Below, piece by piece: positions 1-9,718 of a stretch of DNA of 64,000 bases. The notes under the pieces are model-generated. The model searched no databases and was not told the DNA's origin. It saw only the letters and a list, made by a program, of their open reading frames with translations. Made by a program: the position numbers and the translations under genes. Origin of the DNA: Candidatus Rifleibacteriota bacterium (lineage in GTDB: Bacteria > Muiribacteriota > Ozemobacteria > Ozemobacterales > Ozemobacteraceae); contig JADFXM010000033.1 in NCBI GenBank assembly GCA_015233565.1, positions 1-64,000 of the forward strand. Direction: 5' to 3'. How positions within the stretch are numbered: position 1 is the stretch's first letter; each line of letters opens with the position of its first letter.

Positions 1-91
1 AAGGCATTGGCGGTTCCGGTTGTGAGGAATATTCTCGCGTTGTAATACCTACCACTTTATATGACAGGTAAAAGATCGTGAGAATTTAGGC

Positions 92-1222
92 TCAAAAAAT
101 GAGATTTAGGTGCGGAAATTTACAACTGGTGGCTCTGATCATTACTTCTTGTTTAACGTATTTGTAATGAACACTATAGTAATGATTCAGGTATTCCACA
201 TGGTAATCAAAGCTGACAGTAGCTTTTTTCCACTCAGCATATTCGTAAGAGTATGCCGGTAAAGGCTTTAAAAGAGGCTTTTCCATTTCATCGAACATGG
301 ACTGCCTGCAACCCGGCAATTTTTTAAAAGGCCGCTCATTTAAAAGAAATAGCAGCTTTTTTATTGCTTGATTGAGTTCAGCCAAAGAGAAGAATCTTTG
401 ATTTCTTAGCGCGGCTAATATCCATCGTTGGACAATTAGAACCCCGTTTTCAACCTTCGCCTTATCTCTTGGTTTTTTCGCGCGAGCCGGAAGGATTGTG
501 ACTTGATAATGTTGAGCAAAATCAGCATAAGTAGGGTTAATCTCAGGATCATAATACAAAGCTTTTGATACACCGCTTCGAAGATTGTCAGGAACAATAC
601 AAGCAGGGCAACCTCCAAAAAAGTTCAGAGCTCTGACATGCGACCCAATCCAATCAGGAAGGCTTTGGGAAAGAGTTGCTTCAGCAAAAGTATAATTACT
701 TGCACCAAGGACAGCAACAAACAACTCCACACTGCGAACTTCGCCGGTTACCGGATCAATAATTTCTGGCTTTTTCCCGCTGTAATCGACAAAAAGCTTG
801 TCTCCAAATTTGTGATCAAAGCGCATTCTGATATCATTGTGGCGGGCATTTTGATTATAAAGCTCACAGAAATGGCTATAACAAAGACCTTCGGGGTTTT
901 TAACACGGTATTCTTCCCACAATAATTTTAGAGTTACACCGGGCTTTTTCTTTTCCAGAAAAAGCTCATTCCAATCAGGAACCCCCCGAAAAGGCAAACT
1001 ATTCTTTTCTGGGAAAAGCCGCTTTTCAAGTTCATAATCAGAAATTTTGCGAATTTGTTCCCATTCTGAAAGACCAAGAACTTCAGCACGGTCTAAGTAA
1101 TCCTTAATGCAAGTTCTGCCAACACCACAGGATTTTTCAATACTCCGATTGCTTAAATTGCACTCGAATTTTAACCTGAAAACTTCTTTGATTTTTCGCA
1201 TACCAATATTCTTTCTGGACAT
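92..1222 (-). pseudogene. istA: IS21-family transposase IstA, 3'-truncated
   Basis: IstA catalyses cut-and-paste of IS21-type elements together with the ATPase IstB. The 376-residue product has an N-terminal helix-turn-helix region (about residues 8-50) and a DDE integrase core: D in FVDYSG (about 145), D in PDNLRSG (about 211) and E in KVENGV (about 257). The C-terminal part runs through AEWKKATVSFDYHVEY and HYYSVHYKYVKQEV, typical of IstA, then after IRATS becomes unrelated sequence and stops. Many family members continue for 100 or more residues beyond this point, so the 3' end looks lost. An AGGAG ribosome site precedes the ATG at 1222. No istB follows within the 91 bases left, so the element is probably inactive, though the rest lies outside the window. 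Confidence 0.85.
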
Positions 1223-1295
1223 TTCAATTCTCCTAAAGAAGATGGAGAATTTTTATTCCACAAAATTAAGTATGTCGATTTTCGCTTCAGGAAAG

Positions 1296-1454
1296 GATTC
1301 TGGTCATTCCGGCCACCGATTCTGGTAATCCGGTCACTGATTCTGGAAAATTCAAAAAAGTGACCGGATTTCTCCAGAATCAGTGACCGCTTTAAATCAG
1401 AATCACTGGCCGGATAAAATCAGATTCGGTGGCCGGATTCTTCCAGAATATGCA
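1296..1454 (-). repeat. IS21 left-end direct and inverted repeats
   Basis: The stretch between istA and the array holds several copies of a motif built from GATTCTGG and CCGGTCACT/CCGGCCACC. Copies start near 1296, 1318 and 1339, an inverted copy (CCAGAATCAGTGACC) lies near 1374, and two copies of AAATCAGA...GGCCGGAT lie at about 1394-1414 and 1418-1437. Clustered subterminal repeats are the transposase-binding region of IS21-type ends. The istA promoter probably lies here too. Confidence 0.65.
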
Positions 1455-4400
1455 CGTGAGCGGAGGAACCATATGAATGAGCGGACGGTGAAAATAAAGA
1501 AAAGGTCTATCTCCGCGTGAGCGGAGGAACCTCCCTTCCTGTCCGCTTCCGCTAATTGGTCTAAGGTCTATCTCCGCGTGAGCGGAGGAACCGTATAGCG
1601 CCCACGTCTGAGCCACCAATGCAACGGTCTATCTCCGCGTGAGCGGAGGAACCTGTCACAATCGAGGGATTAACTTTTGACGGTAAGGTCTATCTCCGCG
1701 TGAGCGGAGGAACCTGCCATTGATCAATGTCTTGGTATCTAGGATCAGGTCTATCTCCGCGTGAGCGGAGGAACCCCAGATAACTCGGCCGATAACACCT
1801 CTCCAAAAGGTCTATCTCCGCGTGAGCGGAGGAACCAATAGAGCAAAGCTCGCCTGAATTAATAACAAAGGTCTATCTCCGCGTGAGCGGAGGAACCTCT
1901 ATCGAAACAGGGGCTTGCCCGTTGTCGTTGGGTCTATCTCCGCGTGAGCGGAGGAACCTTCTATCGGGACGCCCAAATTAAAGCGCAGGAAGGTCTATCT
2001 CCGCGTGAGCGGAGGAACCTTTCTCATAGCGGAATAGAACCGGAAGACCCAGGGTCTATCTCCGCGTGAGCGGAGGAACCAAATTACCAAGTATTTTATT
2101 TCCAGCATAACGAGGTCTATCTCCGCGTGAGCGGAGGAACCCACCTTATTTGGCCGAGCATTATAAAAAGAAAAGGTCTATCTCCGCGTGAGCGGAGGAA
2201 CCGTGCATCAAATCGTATACTCGGTTGTACTTCCAGGTCTATCTCCGCGTGAGCGGAGGAACCGCTTTGGCAGGCTTCAAATGCTACTGGTAAAAGGGTC
2301 TATCTCCGCGTGAGCGGAGGAACCCCTGCACCCGCAATAACAAGAATGGCTGAAGAAGGTCTATCTCCGCGTGAGCGGAGGAACCCTCTCAACCTCAATC
2401 GAAGAACAAAAATCGAAAGGTCTATCTCCGCGTGAGCGGAGGAACCAGATTGATTTTGAATCCGTCTGACAATATCGCAGGTCTATCTCCGCGTGAGCGG
2501 AGGAACCTTGTGGTACAAGCAGCTTCTATTTCCATGAGGGGGTCTATCTCCGCGTGAGCGGAGGAACCCATTTCTCCAGCCGAAAGTTTGCCGGCTAATG
2601 CGGTCTATCTCCGCGTGAGCGGAGGAACCTTGCCCCGCTTCCAGATCTCTCGAAAGACCGGGGGTCTATCTCCGCGTGAGCGGAGGAACCCCTAGCTTTT
2701 ATTTCATATTCAGTAGTTTTAAAGGTCTATCTCCGCGTGAGCGGAGGAACCATCTCCCGAGATCCGTAAACCCGGTGAGTCCAAGGTCTATCTCCGCGTG
2801 AGCGGAGGAACCTGGAAAATCTAATGTTTATTCGATCAACAAAAAGGTCTATCTCCGCGTGAGCGGAGGAACCTGGGAAAAACCACTGAAGAGATTGAAT
2901 CTAATGGGTCTATCTCCGCGTGAGCGGAGGAACCCTTTTTCCACTCTTCCGATAAAATCAAGAATAGGGTCTATCTCCGCGTGAGCGGAGGAACCCAATC
3001 CTTCGATTGCTTCTCTTGGAACCGCGCAGGTCTATCTCCGCGTGAGCGGAGGAACCTAAGCAAGAGCAACTTTAACTTTTACCTTTTCAGGTCTATCTCC
3101 GCGTGAGCGGAGGAACCTGTCTCAATTTCGATTTTCAGAGCCATTGCGGAGGTCTATCTCCGCGTGAGCGGAGGAACCCGAGTACCAAGACACAGACAGA
3201 ATCCAATATAAGGTCTATCTCCGCGTGAGCGGAGGAACCAAACGGTTTCTGATGCAGACAGCAAAATAAAAGGGTCTATCTCCGCGTGAGCGGAGGAACC
3301 AATCTTCCGCAATTTTCTTGTTAACTGTCTCAAGGTCTATCTCCGCGTGAGCGGAGGAACCTGAAAAAGTCATCCCAGCCTTGAAAAAATCGAAGGTCTA
3401 TCTCCGCGTGAGCGGAGGAACCGGATCCATGCCTAATTCTTTTCCAATTCTTTCGGGTCTATCTCCGCGTGAGCGGAGGAACCGTTTTGCAACGCTCTCG
3501 CTTCAAACCTGGAAGCGGTCTATCTCCGCGTGAGCGGAGGAACCCGAGTACCAAGACACAGACAGAATCCAATATAAGGTCTATCTCCGCGTGAGCGGAG
3601 GAACCTGTTGTTCCCCTAAATTAGCAATCATTTTTTTGGGTCTATCTCCGCGTGAGCGGAGGAACCATTTCAATTCTTCAAGTTGTTGCACCGGAACCAG
3701 GTCTATCTCCGCGTGAGCGGAGGAACCTTCTAAAATCAGAATTGGAAAAGAAGTTGAAAAGGTCTATCTCCGCGTGAGCGGAGGAACCCAGAATTGGAAC
3801 CAAGTTCAGAGGAAAATGAAAGGTCTATCTCCGCGTGAGCGGAGGAACCTTTTTCCGATTCGCTCTTTTTCGTCCGGAGAGAGGTCTATCTCCGCGTGAG
3901 CGGAGGAACCCTTTTTCCACTCTTCCGATAAAATCAAGAATAGGGTCTATCTCCGCGTGAGCGGAGGAACCCAAAATCTTTTGAACAAACAACTTACCTT
4001 AAAAGGTCTATCTCCGCGTGAGCGGAGGAACCTTCGACTTCGAGATACCTGACTCTTTTATCAAGGGTCTATCTCCGCGTGAGCGGAGGAACCTCCGTAG
4101 CAGACATCCCTAACTTCTTCCAAATAGGTCTATCTCCGCGTGAGCGGAGGAACCACGGTATCTAAGGATGGCACGCTTGACAACCAGGGTCTATCTCCGC
4201 GTGAGCGGAGGAACCATAAGCTCACTACAGAGCCAACGATCTCCACAAGGTCTATCTCCGCGTGAGCGGAGGAACCTTCCCATTTTGTAGCAGCATCTAC
4301 TCGCACGCGGGTCTATCTCCGCGTGAGCGGAGGAACCTTTAAAGACGATGCCGCCTTATTTGGCCGAGCAGGTCTATCTCCGCGTGAGCGGAGGAACCCT

Positions 4401-5679
4401 CCCAGAGTCGCAATTGTTAGGTCTTTTGCCAGGTCTATCTCCGCGTGAGCGGAGGAACCACTTCTGCTTCTTCGGAAACGTCCATTGCGGCAGGTCTATC
4501 TCCGCGTGAGCGGAGGAACCAGTTGGATATGATTTTTTATTGATATTTTATTGGGTCTATCTCCGCGTGAGCGGAGGAACCCTGGAAAAAGGCGACTTTA
4601 ACGAAATAGAACCAGGTCTATCTCCGCGTGAGCGGAGGAACCGGTATCTCGGCGCGTTTATGTACCAGAGATAGAGGTCTATCTCCGCGTGAGCGGAGGA
4701 ACCTCATGTCTTTTTCTCCGTTCGCGATGCAAGGAAGGTCTATCTCCGCGTGAGCGGAGGAACCGAAAAGAAAATTGATTTTCTTCCAATTTTTTAAGGT
4801 CTATCTCCGCGTGAGCGGAGGAACCACCAATTTAATTCCCCTGGATTTGCTCCTCGGGGGTCTATCTCCGCGTGAGCGGAGGAACCCAGGAAAATCCGCA
4901 ATGGCTCTGAAAATCGAAAGGTCTATCTCCGCGTGAGCGGAGGAACCACTATATCCGTAGGAACAGACACAAATCCTGAAGGTCTATCTCCGCGTGAGCG
5001 GAGGAACCCTACCGAGCAGATTAAAAATTTCTTTGAAGAAAGGTCTATCTCCGCGTGAGCGGAGGAACCAATGACTGAGCTTCCTAGCCGAAAATTGCGC
5101 TGGGTCTATCTCCGCGTGAGCGGAGGAACCTTGAAAATAGCCTCCAGGCAATCAAGGGAGTAAGGTCTATCTCCGCGTGAGCGGAGGAACCTTCTAAAAT
5201 CAGAATTGGAAAAGAAGTTGAAAAGGTCTATCTCCGCGTGAGCGGAGGAACCGCCAATAAAACCAAAAAAGTTTGGGTTGGTACAGGTCTATCTCCGCGT
5301 GAGCGGAGGAACCTGATCTTCAATCTTGTCGCCCCACCCTCTTAGAGGTCTATCTCCGCGTGAGCGGAGGAACCTGTTCTTTTTCAAAATTAAGGATAAT
5401 ATCGATAGGTCTATCTCCGCGTGAGCGGAGGAACCTCATGGGACGCTATTTAGCTATGTTGGGAGAAGGGTCTATCTCCGCGTGAGCGGAGGAACCAATT
5501 CATCGGCGCAACCGGAATGGAAGGTGATGGGTCTATCTCCGCGTGAGCGGAGGAACCGTTTCATGTTTTTCCTATCCTATCTCAGATTGAGGTCTATCTC
5601 CGCGTGAGCGGAGGAACCTTTTCGGCATAAAAAACATGCTTTTTCGTCACAGGTCTATCTCCGCGTGAGCGGAGGAACC
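1455..5679 (-). CRISPR. Type I-E CRISPR array, 69 full repeats plus one truncated repeat
   Basis: The first full repeat is 1504-1531 and the last is 5652-5679. The spacing is exactly 61 bases throughout (68 x 61 = 4148), so every spacer is 33 nt beside a 28-nt repeat, or 32 nt beside a 29-nt repeat. A 16-base 3' fragment of a further repeat (1455-1470) is joined to the IS21 end. The repeat holds the palindrome CTCCGCGTGAGCGGAG; read on the minus strand it starts GGTTCCTCCGC and ends GGAGATAGACC, the I-E form with a Cas6e-cleaved hairpin. Transcription is inferred to be leftward from the cas2 side, so spacers near 5650 are newest. Spacers 3179-3211 and 3545-3577 are identical, as are 2935-2967 and 3911-3943, and 3728-3760 and 5192-5224. 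Confidence 0.99.
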
Positions 5680-5747
5680 TCTGTGGCATAAAAACCACAG
5701 AATTGCGCTAACTATATTTTCACCTAAATTCATTGATTTGTCAATGA
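5680..5747 (-). promoter_or_regulatory. CRISPR leader with two hairpins
   Basis: Only 50 bases separate the cas2 stop from the first repeat, so the leader is short or extends into cas2. TCTGTGG (5680-5686) pairs with CCACAGA (5695-5701) right beside the first repeat. TCATTGA (5730-5736) pairs with TCAATGA (5741-5747) and contains the cas2 stop. The position between cas2 and the leader-proximal repeat matches other I-E loci. No well-spaced promoter was found: a TTGACA-like box lies 22 bases from TATAGT, which is too far. IHF-type integration sites cannot be judged by eye. Confidence 0.55.
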
Positions 5748-6062
5748 GCGTTTATCCCCCGGCGGGGGTTCTGACAAAGCCTTTCGAACTAAAAACAACT
5801 CATCATATTCAAAAAGTTCCTGGGAGGGAGTTCCAAGAGCTTTAATTTCTTGCCCTCCTTTGAGAGAACTATCCTGCCAAGTCATTACTATAAACCCAGC
5901 GAGCTCTTCTGAATACCATGCTTCTATTACAGCCCAAACCCTATCCCTAATTCCTTTGTTCATACGAGGGGAGGTATAAACCCCTGCTGCAATTTCAAGC
6001 ATACAAGAGGCCAAAAACCCCCGGAATCTTGGACTAACATTGCAAGTAACTATTACAGTCAT
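5730..6062 (-). CDS. cas2: CRISPR-associated endoribonuclease/adaptation protein Cas2e
   Basis: Cas2 dimers bridge Cas1 dimers in the spacer-integration complex. The start MTVIVTCNVSPRFRGFLAS and the segment EIAAGVYTSPRMNKGIRDRVW are typical of the I-E (CasF/Cas2e) subfamily. The ATG at 6062 is chosen because the family begins at this methionine and GGATGG lies 5 bases upstream; an in-frame ATG at 6071 would add three residues (MVF). The 110-residue product is slightly longer than the E. coli protein owing to a C-terminal tail. It starts a few bases after the cas1 stop and is the last gene before the leader. Confidence 0.95.
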   Translation of the reverse strand: MTVIVTCNVSPRFRGFLASCMLEIAAGVYTSPRMNKGIRDRVWAVIEAWYSEELAGFIVMTWQDSSLKGGQEIKALGTPSQELFEYDELFLVRKALSEPPPGDKRSLTNQ

Positions 6063-6073
6063 GAAAACCATCC

Positions 6074-6994
6074 CTAGGCAGGAATATTCGTTTCCTCTTT
6101 GCTAGTATCTGAGGGAATCTTTATGGATTCCTCATTATCTGAAAAGATATCTTTAATTTGGTCAATCATAGTTGGAATTATTTTTTTTGTACGGAACATC
6201 TTGCCGACTTGGCGACGAACAACCCGTTCAAGATTTTCGCCGGTTTTTCTAGCTTCTTGAACTCCTCCAAATGCCGCGGGTAAGGTAATAGTATCCCTAT
6301 GGAGATCAGCAATATCCAGACAAAATGCATTCGAAGAATCCTCATGGATAAAACCAAGTTGGGGAATTGTAGAGGTCAAAGCAACTGCTATCATGGCCCC
6401 GGCTTCGACAGCGGTTGCCGAATGATTTATCGCCTGATTTGCTTCATCAGCAGAATTAGGATCATCTCTACTATATTTCCTTCCGTTCCACTCAATCCCA
6501 AATTTTTGTGCCAATCGCTGATACATTTCCTTCATACGAGATCCTTCAATTCCCCTCAAAACGGAAATTTCGGAATGTGGGAGAACTTCATTTAATCTCA
6601 TGGAATACATTCGGCGGGCAACTTCTATTCTTTTGCCGGAAGCATCGCTCCAGAAGTAGGCTTGTTTCCGAGCCACGGATGAATCATTTGATCCAAAAGG
6701 CATTTCAGCATAAAACCGTATACCATCTTCTCCAACAGCGATCAAGGCAGTTCCGTGCCTCGCCAAAAGCCTCAAAGCATCGTGACTGACAGTTGTGCCA
6801 GGTTGCAACAATATCCCGGAAAGCATTTGGAAAGGCAAAGCATAGTCGCCAGCGGGTAAATCTGGTGACCCGGCTGTCATGAATCTCAGGGTTCCGTCAA
6901 CCACATACAATTTTCCGTGCTTGAGCCAGATCAAACCATGACGATCAGCTTGTGGAACACGCGCAGTTTCAAGACCCAGTCTTCCCTTCAACAT
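6074..6994 (-). CDS. cas1: CRISPR-associated integrase Cas1e
   Basis: Cas1 is the integrase that inserts new spacers at the leader end. The metal ligands expected for the family are visible: E in LRGIEGSRMKEMY, H in LGFIHEDSS and D in CLDIADLHRD. The open frame extends to an ATG at 7117, but those 41 residues overlap the end of cas6e in another frame and resemble nothing. Homology begins at MLKGRLGLETARV, so the ATG at 6994 is the likely start. It overlaps the cas6e stop (6988) by a few bases, giving translational coupling. The product is about 306 residues, close to the E. coli protein. The C-terminal tail is acidic and variable, as usual. Confidence 0.96.
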   Translation of the reverse strand: MLKGRLGLETARVPQADRHGLIWLKHGKLYVVDGTLRFMTAGSPDLPAGDYALPFQMLSGILLQPGTTVSHDALRLLARHGTALIAVGEDGIRFYAEMPFGSNDSSVARKQAYFWSDASGKRIEVARRMYSMRLNEVLPHSEISVLRGIEGSRMKEMYQRLAQKFGIEWNGRKYSRDDPNSADEANQAINHSATAVEAGAMIAVALTSTIPQLGFIHEDSSNAFCLDIADLHRDTITLPAAFGGVQEARKTGENLERVVRRQVGKMFRTKKIIPTMIDQIKDIFSDNEESIKIPSDTSKEETNIPA

Positions 6995-7749
6995 ATTAAA
7001 TTTGCTGGCCGAAGTAGCAACATTCCAAACCCAAATGCCCGATGTCGACCAATTCCACGCTTCAAAAGTGACAAAAAACCCTCCGAATTTGTAATCTCCA
7101 AAAGTCCCTTCATCCATGCTTCCGGTCTCTCAGTTCGATGAGCTTTTCTAGGTTCCCCCTGAGTTCGTCGGCAAAACCGTCCCCTTTGGAATCCAACAAG
7201 AGCAGCTTTCTTTAAACGGCTTCCTCCCAAACGCTCAAATTGGTTGTTTAACCAATCTCGATAAACAATTTCCCTGTCTATTGGAATATTTGGGCTTCCT
7301 GCTTTCCAACATTGTGCGAGAAAAACATCTACTTCCGCTCCTTTGGAATGATTCAAGCCATCATTTGCCATCCGCTGAGTAGGACAAACACATGTCTCAA
7401 ATCCGACAACCATTCCCGGTTTCCAAATGGCGGGCATTTGTTTATCTTCAAGAGTTTCCCATCGACAAGCGGAAAATGTTCGGGTTTGAGAAAATTGATC
7501 AGCGTGAGTCTTGAGAGCATCTTTTGGAACATTTGTATAACCAACAATCCTAAGAAATGCATCTCTCTGCTTTCGAACAAAAAATGGTTTTGGAGCTAAA
7601 TCTCCAAAGAGATCTTTTAAATGACAATGAACTAGATAACCTATGTCCAACTCTCGCAACGGCAACCGTTTTTCCGCCGCTTCGGCAAAACTCCTACGAA
7701 TATCCAGATGAAGACTGACAAGAAATAGAGATGAAATCGATTCAGTCAT
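6988..7749 (-). CDS. cas6e: CRISPR RNA endoribonuclease Cas6e (CasE)
   Basis: Cas6e cuts the repeat hairpin of the precursor transcript and stays bound to the 3' handle of the mature crRNA in Cascade. The N-terminal strand FLVSLHLDIRRS and the following GYLVHCHLKDLF, with the histidine that usually takes part in catalysis, match the family. The C-terminal glycine-rich loop GIGRHRAFGFGMLLLRP is the family signature. Length (253 aa) is slightly above the usual 200-220 aa. Its ATG overlaps the cas5 stop by 4 bases (ATGA), and its own end overlaps the start of cas1. Confidence 0.96.
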   Translation of the reverse strand: MTESISSLFLVSLHLDIRRSFAEAAEKRLPLRELDIGYLVHCHLKDLFGDLAPKPFFVRKQRDAFLRIVGYTNVPKDALKTHADQFSQTRTFSACRWETLEDKQMPAIWKPGMVVGFETCVCPTQRMANDGLNHSKGAEVDVFLAQCWKAGSPNIPIDREIVYRDWLNNQFERLGGSRLKKAALVGFQRGRFCRRTQGEPRKAHRTERPEAWMKGLLEITNSEGFLSLLKRGIGRHRAFGFGMLLLRPANLIC

Positions 7750-8486
7750 GATTTTTTCACCTCCTCTATATTAATAACACCACGTCGAATCATTCTTCGT
7801 CCGACATGGATTTGGTTGTACCAATCACGTTCATCAGTTACTGGAAGAAGCTCACTTTCCCCTCGAAAATCCTCGCCCTCAGAAAACCAAATCGTTGCAG
7901 TTTTTTGCCCTTGATCAAAACCGAAACGAAAAGGAATTGGAATTTGAACAAGAGCTTCAATCAAAGAATTTGCTTGAATTCGTGCCAAAAAAATGGGAGC
8001 AGCAGGCAAACATGATTTTCTCCCAAGAAACAGTGGACGTGTCGGGGATTTTAACCCTTTCTCCAAATCCAACAAAGTTGGCGATATCATTGAGTTTTCA
8101 ACCCGCAAAGCAATTGTATAAACCGCATCCGCAATATATTCTCGGTATCTAATATGTGTTCCAGATGTTGCTTCGCCCGACCCTCGCTCATCCATGAACC
8201 CCCTAGTTGTCCAGGAAGTTGCCGAAAGGGAGCTCTGACCCAAATCTACTCTCTGATAGTCAGTGATGTGAACACCAGGTCGATCACGCCGAACTGCGTA
8301 TCGCAGCCGTTCTTGCAATGAATTTAGTTTTTCCGCTTCTCGGTGATCAAATCCTAAGGCATTCCCTAATAAACCAGCCATTAGCGAAAGTGCTGGATAT
8401 TCCTGGATTTTTCCGAAATTATCCACAATTTGTCCACCAAAACTCATAAGTGGAGCATCGAAGCGTAATAGAAGAATATCAAACAT
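7746..8486 (-). CDS. cas5e: Cascade subunit Cas5e (CasD)
   Basis: Cas5e caps the 5' handle of the crRNA in Cascade. The N-terminus LLLRFDAPLMSFGG is the typical Cas5 start, followed by YPALSLMAGLLGNALGFDH and DYQRVDLG, both conserved in CasD. The 246-residue length fits the family. The start ATG shares one base with the cas7 stop (TAATG), and the stop overlaps the cas6e start, so the gene is embedded in the coupled Cascade operon. Confidence 0.96.
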   Translation of the reverse strand: MFDILLLRFDAPLMSFGGQIVDNFGKIQEYPALSLMAGLLGNALGFDHREAEKLNSLQERLRYAVRRDRPGVHITDYQRVDLGQSSLSATSWTTRGFMDERGSGEATSGTHIRYREYIADAVYTIALRVENSMISPTLLDLEKGLKSPTRPLFLGRKSCLPAAPIFLARIQANSLIEALVQIPIPFRFGFDQGQKTATIWFSEGEDFRGESELLPVTDERDWYNQIHVGRRMIRRGVINIEEVKKS

Positions 8487-9718
8487 TAAGACATCTCCGA
8501 AGTATTTTTGGCTAAATCAACCAGAGTCAACTTTTTCGCTTTTTCTACATTATTTTCCAATTCCTTGGTAATCCCAATAGCAGCTAATCTCCGAGTTGGA
8601 GGGTTACCATACATCGCATCCAGATCGCAAATATACTGATTCAGTGCTTCATAGGCATTTGTTAATAGATCAGGAGTTTCTTTAACAGGCTTTAAGAAAG
8701 CATTTGCAAAACTTCGCGGTTGCATATTTCCAGTCTCAGTAAGCACCATTGAGGCATAGCCATAAGGTGCAGTTGAACCAACCTTGGCACCAGGAGATAC
8801 CGTGGCAATCAGATGAATCAGGCTTTGGACTACGCAACTAGCTAAGGTAGGATCAGCTTTTTCCCAATCCCGGGGAAGACAACCCTCCAGGTTTGAAACC
8901 AAAAGTGGGACATCCACCACAACATACCCGTAGTATAAACCACTGTTCAATTCAGTGGTGTTAATATGACCACTCCCAAGACCTTCTCCTTCCATTTTTT
9001 TCTGCAAATCATCCATTGCGGAAAAATAATCCGTTTCGGAAGATTCAGAATGGACGGTAAAGGCGTGAGCCACATGAACTGCAGCGTCACCCCGGGATAA
9101 AATATCACTTGTAACCATTCGACCAAAAAGAGCTGCATCAAGGCCGGCTGCCCGACGAAGTGCTTTGAGATTTTTTTCCCCATCCTTGGCCAATTTTTCC
9201 TTGAGAATTTTTAAAAATTTTTCGGGTTCTGCGTTAGCTTTGTAGAGTTCTCTGGCCAAAGTCAAAAGATAGTCAACCTCTGGATGGCCCAATACCGTTA
9301 GTTGGCGGGTTTTCAGCTCAACAACTTCTTCTTTGGGGTTATTTGCCACTTCTTCTTGGGCTTTCAGCTTTTTCGCCTTTTCCATTTTTTCCTTTTTTTC
9401 ACTTTTTCCCAAAATAACGGCAATAATTGCCTGGGTTGCGCTCTGTGCTATTTTTTGGGGAACCCCTTCTTTTACAAGTGGTTCATAAATGAACCTTTCA
9501 AACGTATATCGGGAACGTATGGAGACTGGGACATCAAGCTTTGAAAGACTGTGATCACCGGAAAATAATCGCCAATGGCGTTTTTGGCATTGCGACGAGA
9601 TACGGGTTCTTGTTACCCCCCCGAAGGGAATACGTTTGGCAAAACCGGCATCATCCCGATTAAGCAAAGCTGCGGGGTAGCTGGTCAAAAAATGAATCTG
9701 GATGAATTTGGATTTCAT
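8486..9718 (-). CDS. cas7e: Cascade backbone subunit Cas7e (CasC/Cse4)
   Basis: Cas7e polymerises along the crRNA spacer to form the Cascade backbone. The first 50 residues (IHFLTSYPAALLNRDDAGFAK, shown here only by its first part FLTSYPAALLNRDD; then GGVTRTRISSQCQKRHWR) are the family hallmark. At 410 residues it is longer than the E. coli subunit (about 360). A Lys/Glu-rich stretch around residues 105-140 (KSEKKEKMEKAKKLKAQEE) is a likely low-complexity insertion. The ATG overlaps the cse2 stop by 4 bases, giving coupling. Stoichiometry of six copies per complex is known for the family, not shown here. Confidence 0.97.
   Translation of the reverse strand: MKSKFIQIHFLTSYPAALLNRDDAGFAKRIPFGGVTRTRISSQCQKRHWRLFSGDHSLSKLDVPVSIRSRYTFERFIYEPLVKEGVPQKIAQSATQAIIAVILGKSEKKEKMEKAKKLKAQEEVANNPKEEVVELKTRQLTVLGHPEVDYLLTLARELYKANAEPEKFLKILKEKLAKDGEKNLKALRRAAGLDAALFGRMVTSDILSRGDAAVHVAHAFTVHSESSETDYFSAMDDLQKKMEGEGLGSGHINTTELNSGLYYGYVVVDVPLLVSNLEGCLPRDWEKADPTLASCVVQSLIHLIATVSPGAKVGSTAPYGYASMVLTETGNMQPRSFANAFLKPVKETPDLLTNAYEALNQYICDLDAMYGNPPTRRLAAIGITKELENNVEKAKKLTLVDLAKNTSEMS

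Larger units (their letters stand above)
92..1454 (-). mobile_element. IS21-family element remnant (left end plus istA)
   Basis: The element comprises istA and the repeat-rich left end up to 1454. Read on the minus strand the end begins TGCATATTCTGG, and IS21-family elements usually start with TG. Immediately outside it, from 1455, lie the last 16 bases of a CRISPR repeat, so the element entered a repeat of the array. The right end and istB are not visible, so the size and target duplication cannot be determined here. Confidence 0.7.

Noticed and set aside
1392..1619. Minus-strand 75-codon frame across the start of the CRISPR array
   Set aside because: It reads through repeat and spacer sequence, which is not protein coding.
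5711..5744. CRISPR leader promoter TTGACA ... TATAGT
   Set aside because: The two boxes are 22 bases apart, too far for a normal sigma70 promoter.
6992..7117. Longer Cas1 start at 7117
   Set aside because: The additional 41 residues lie over cas6e in another frame and do not resemble Cas1; family similarity starts at the ATG at 6994.
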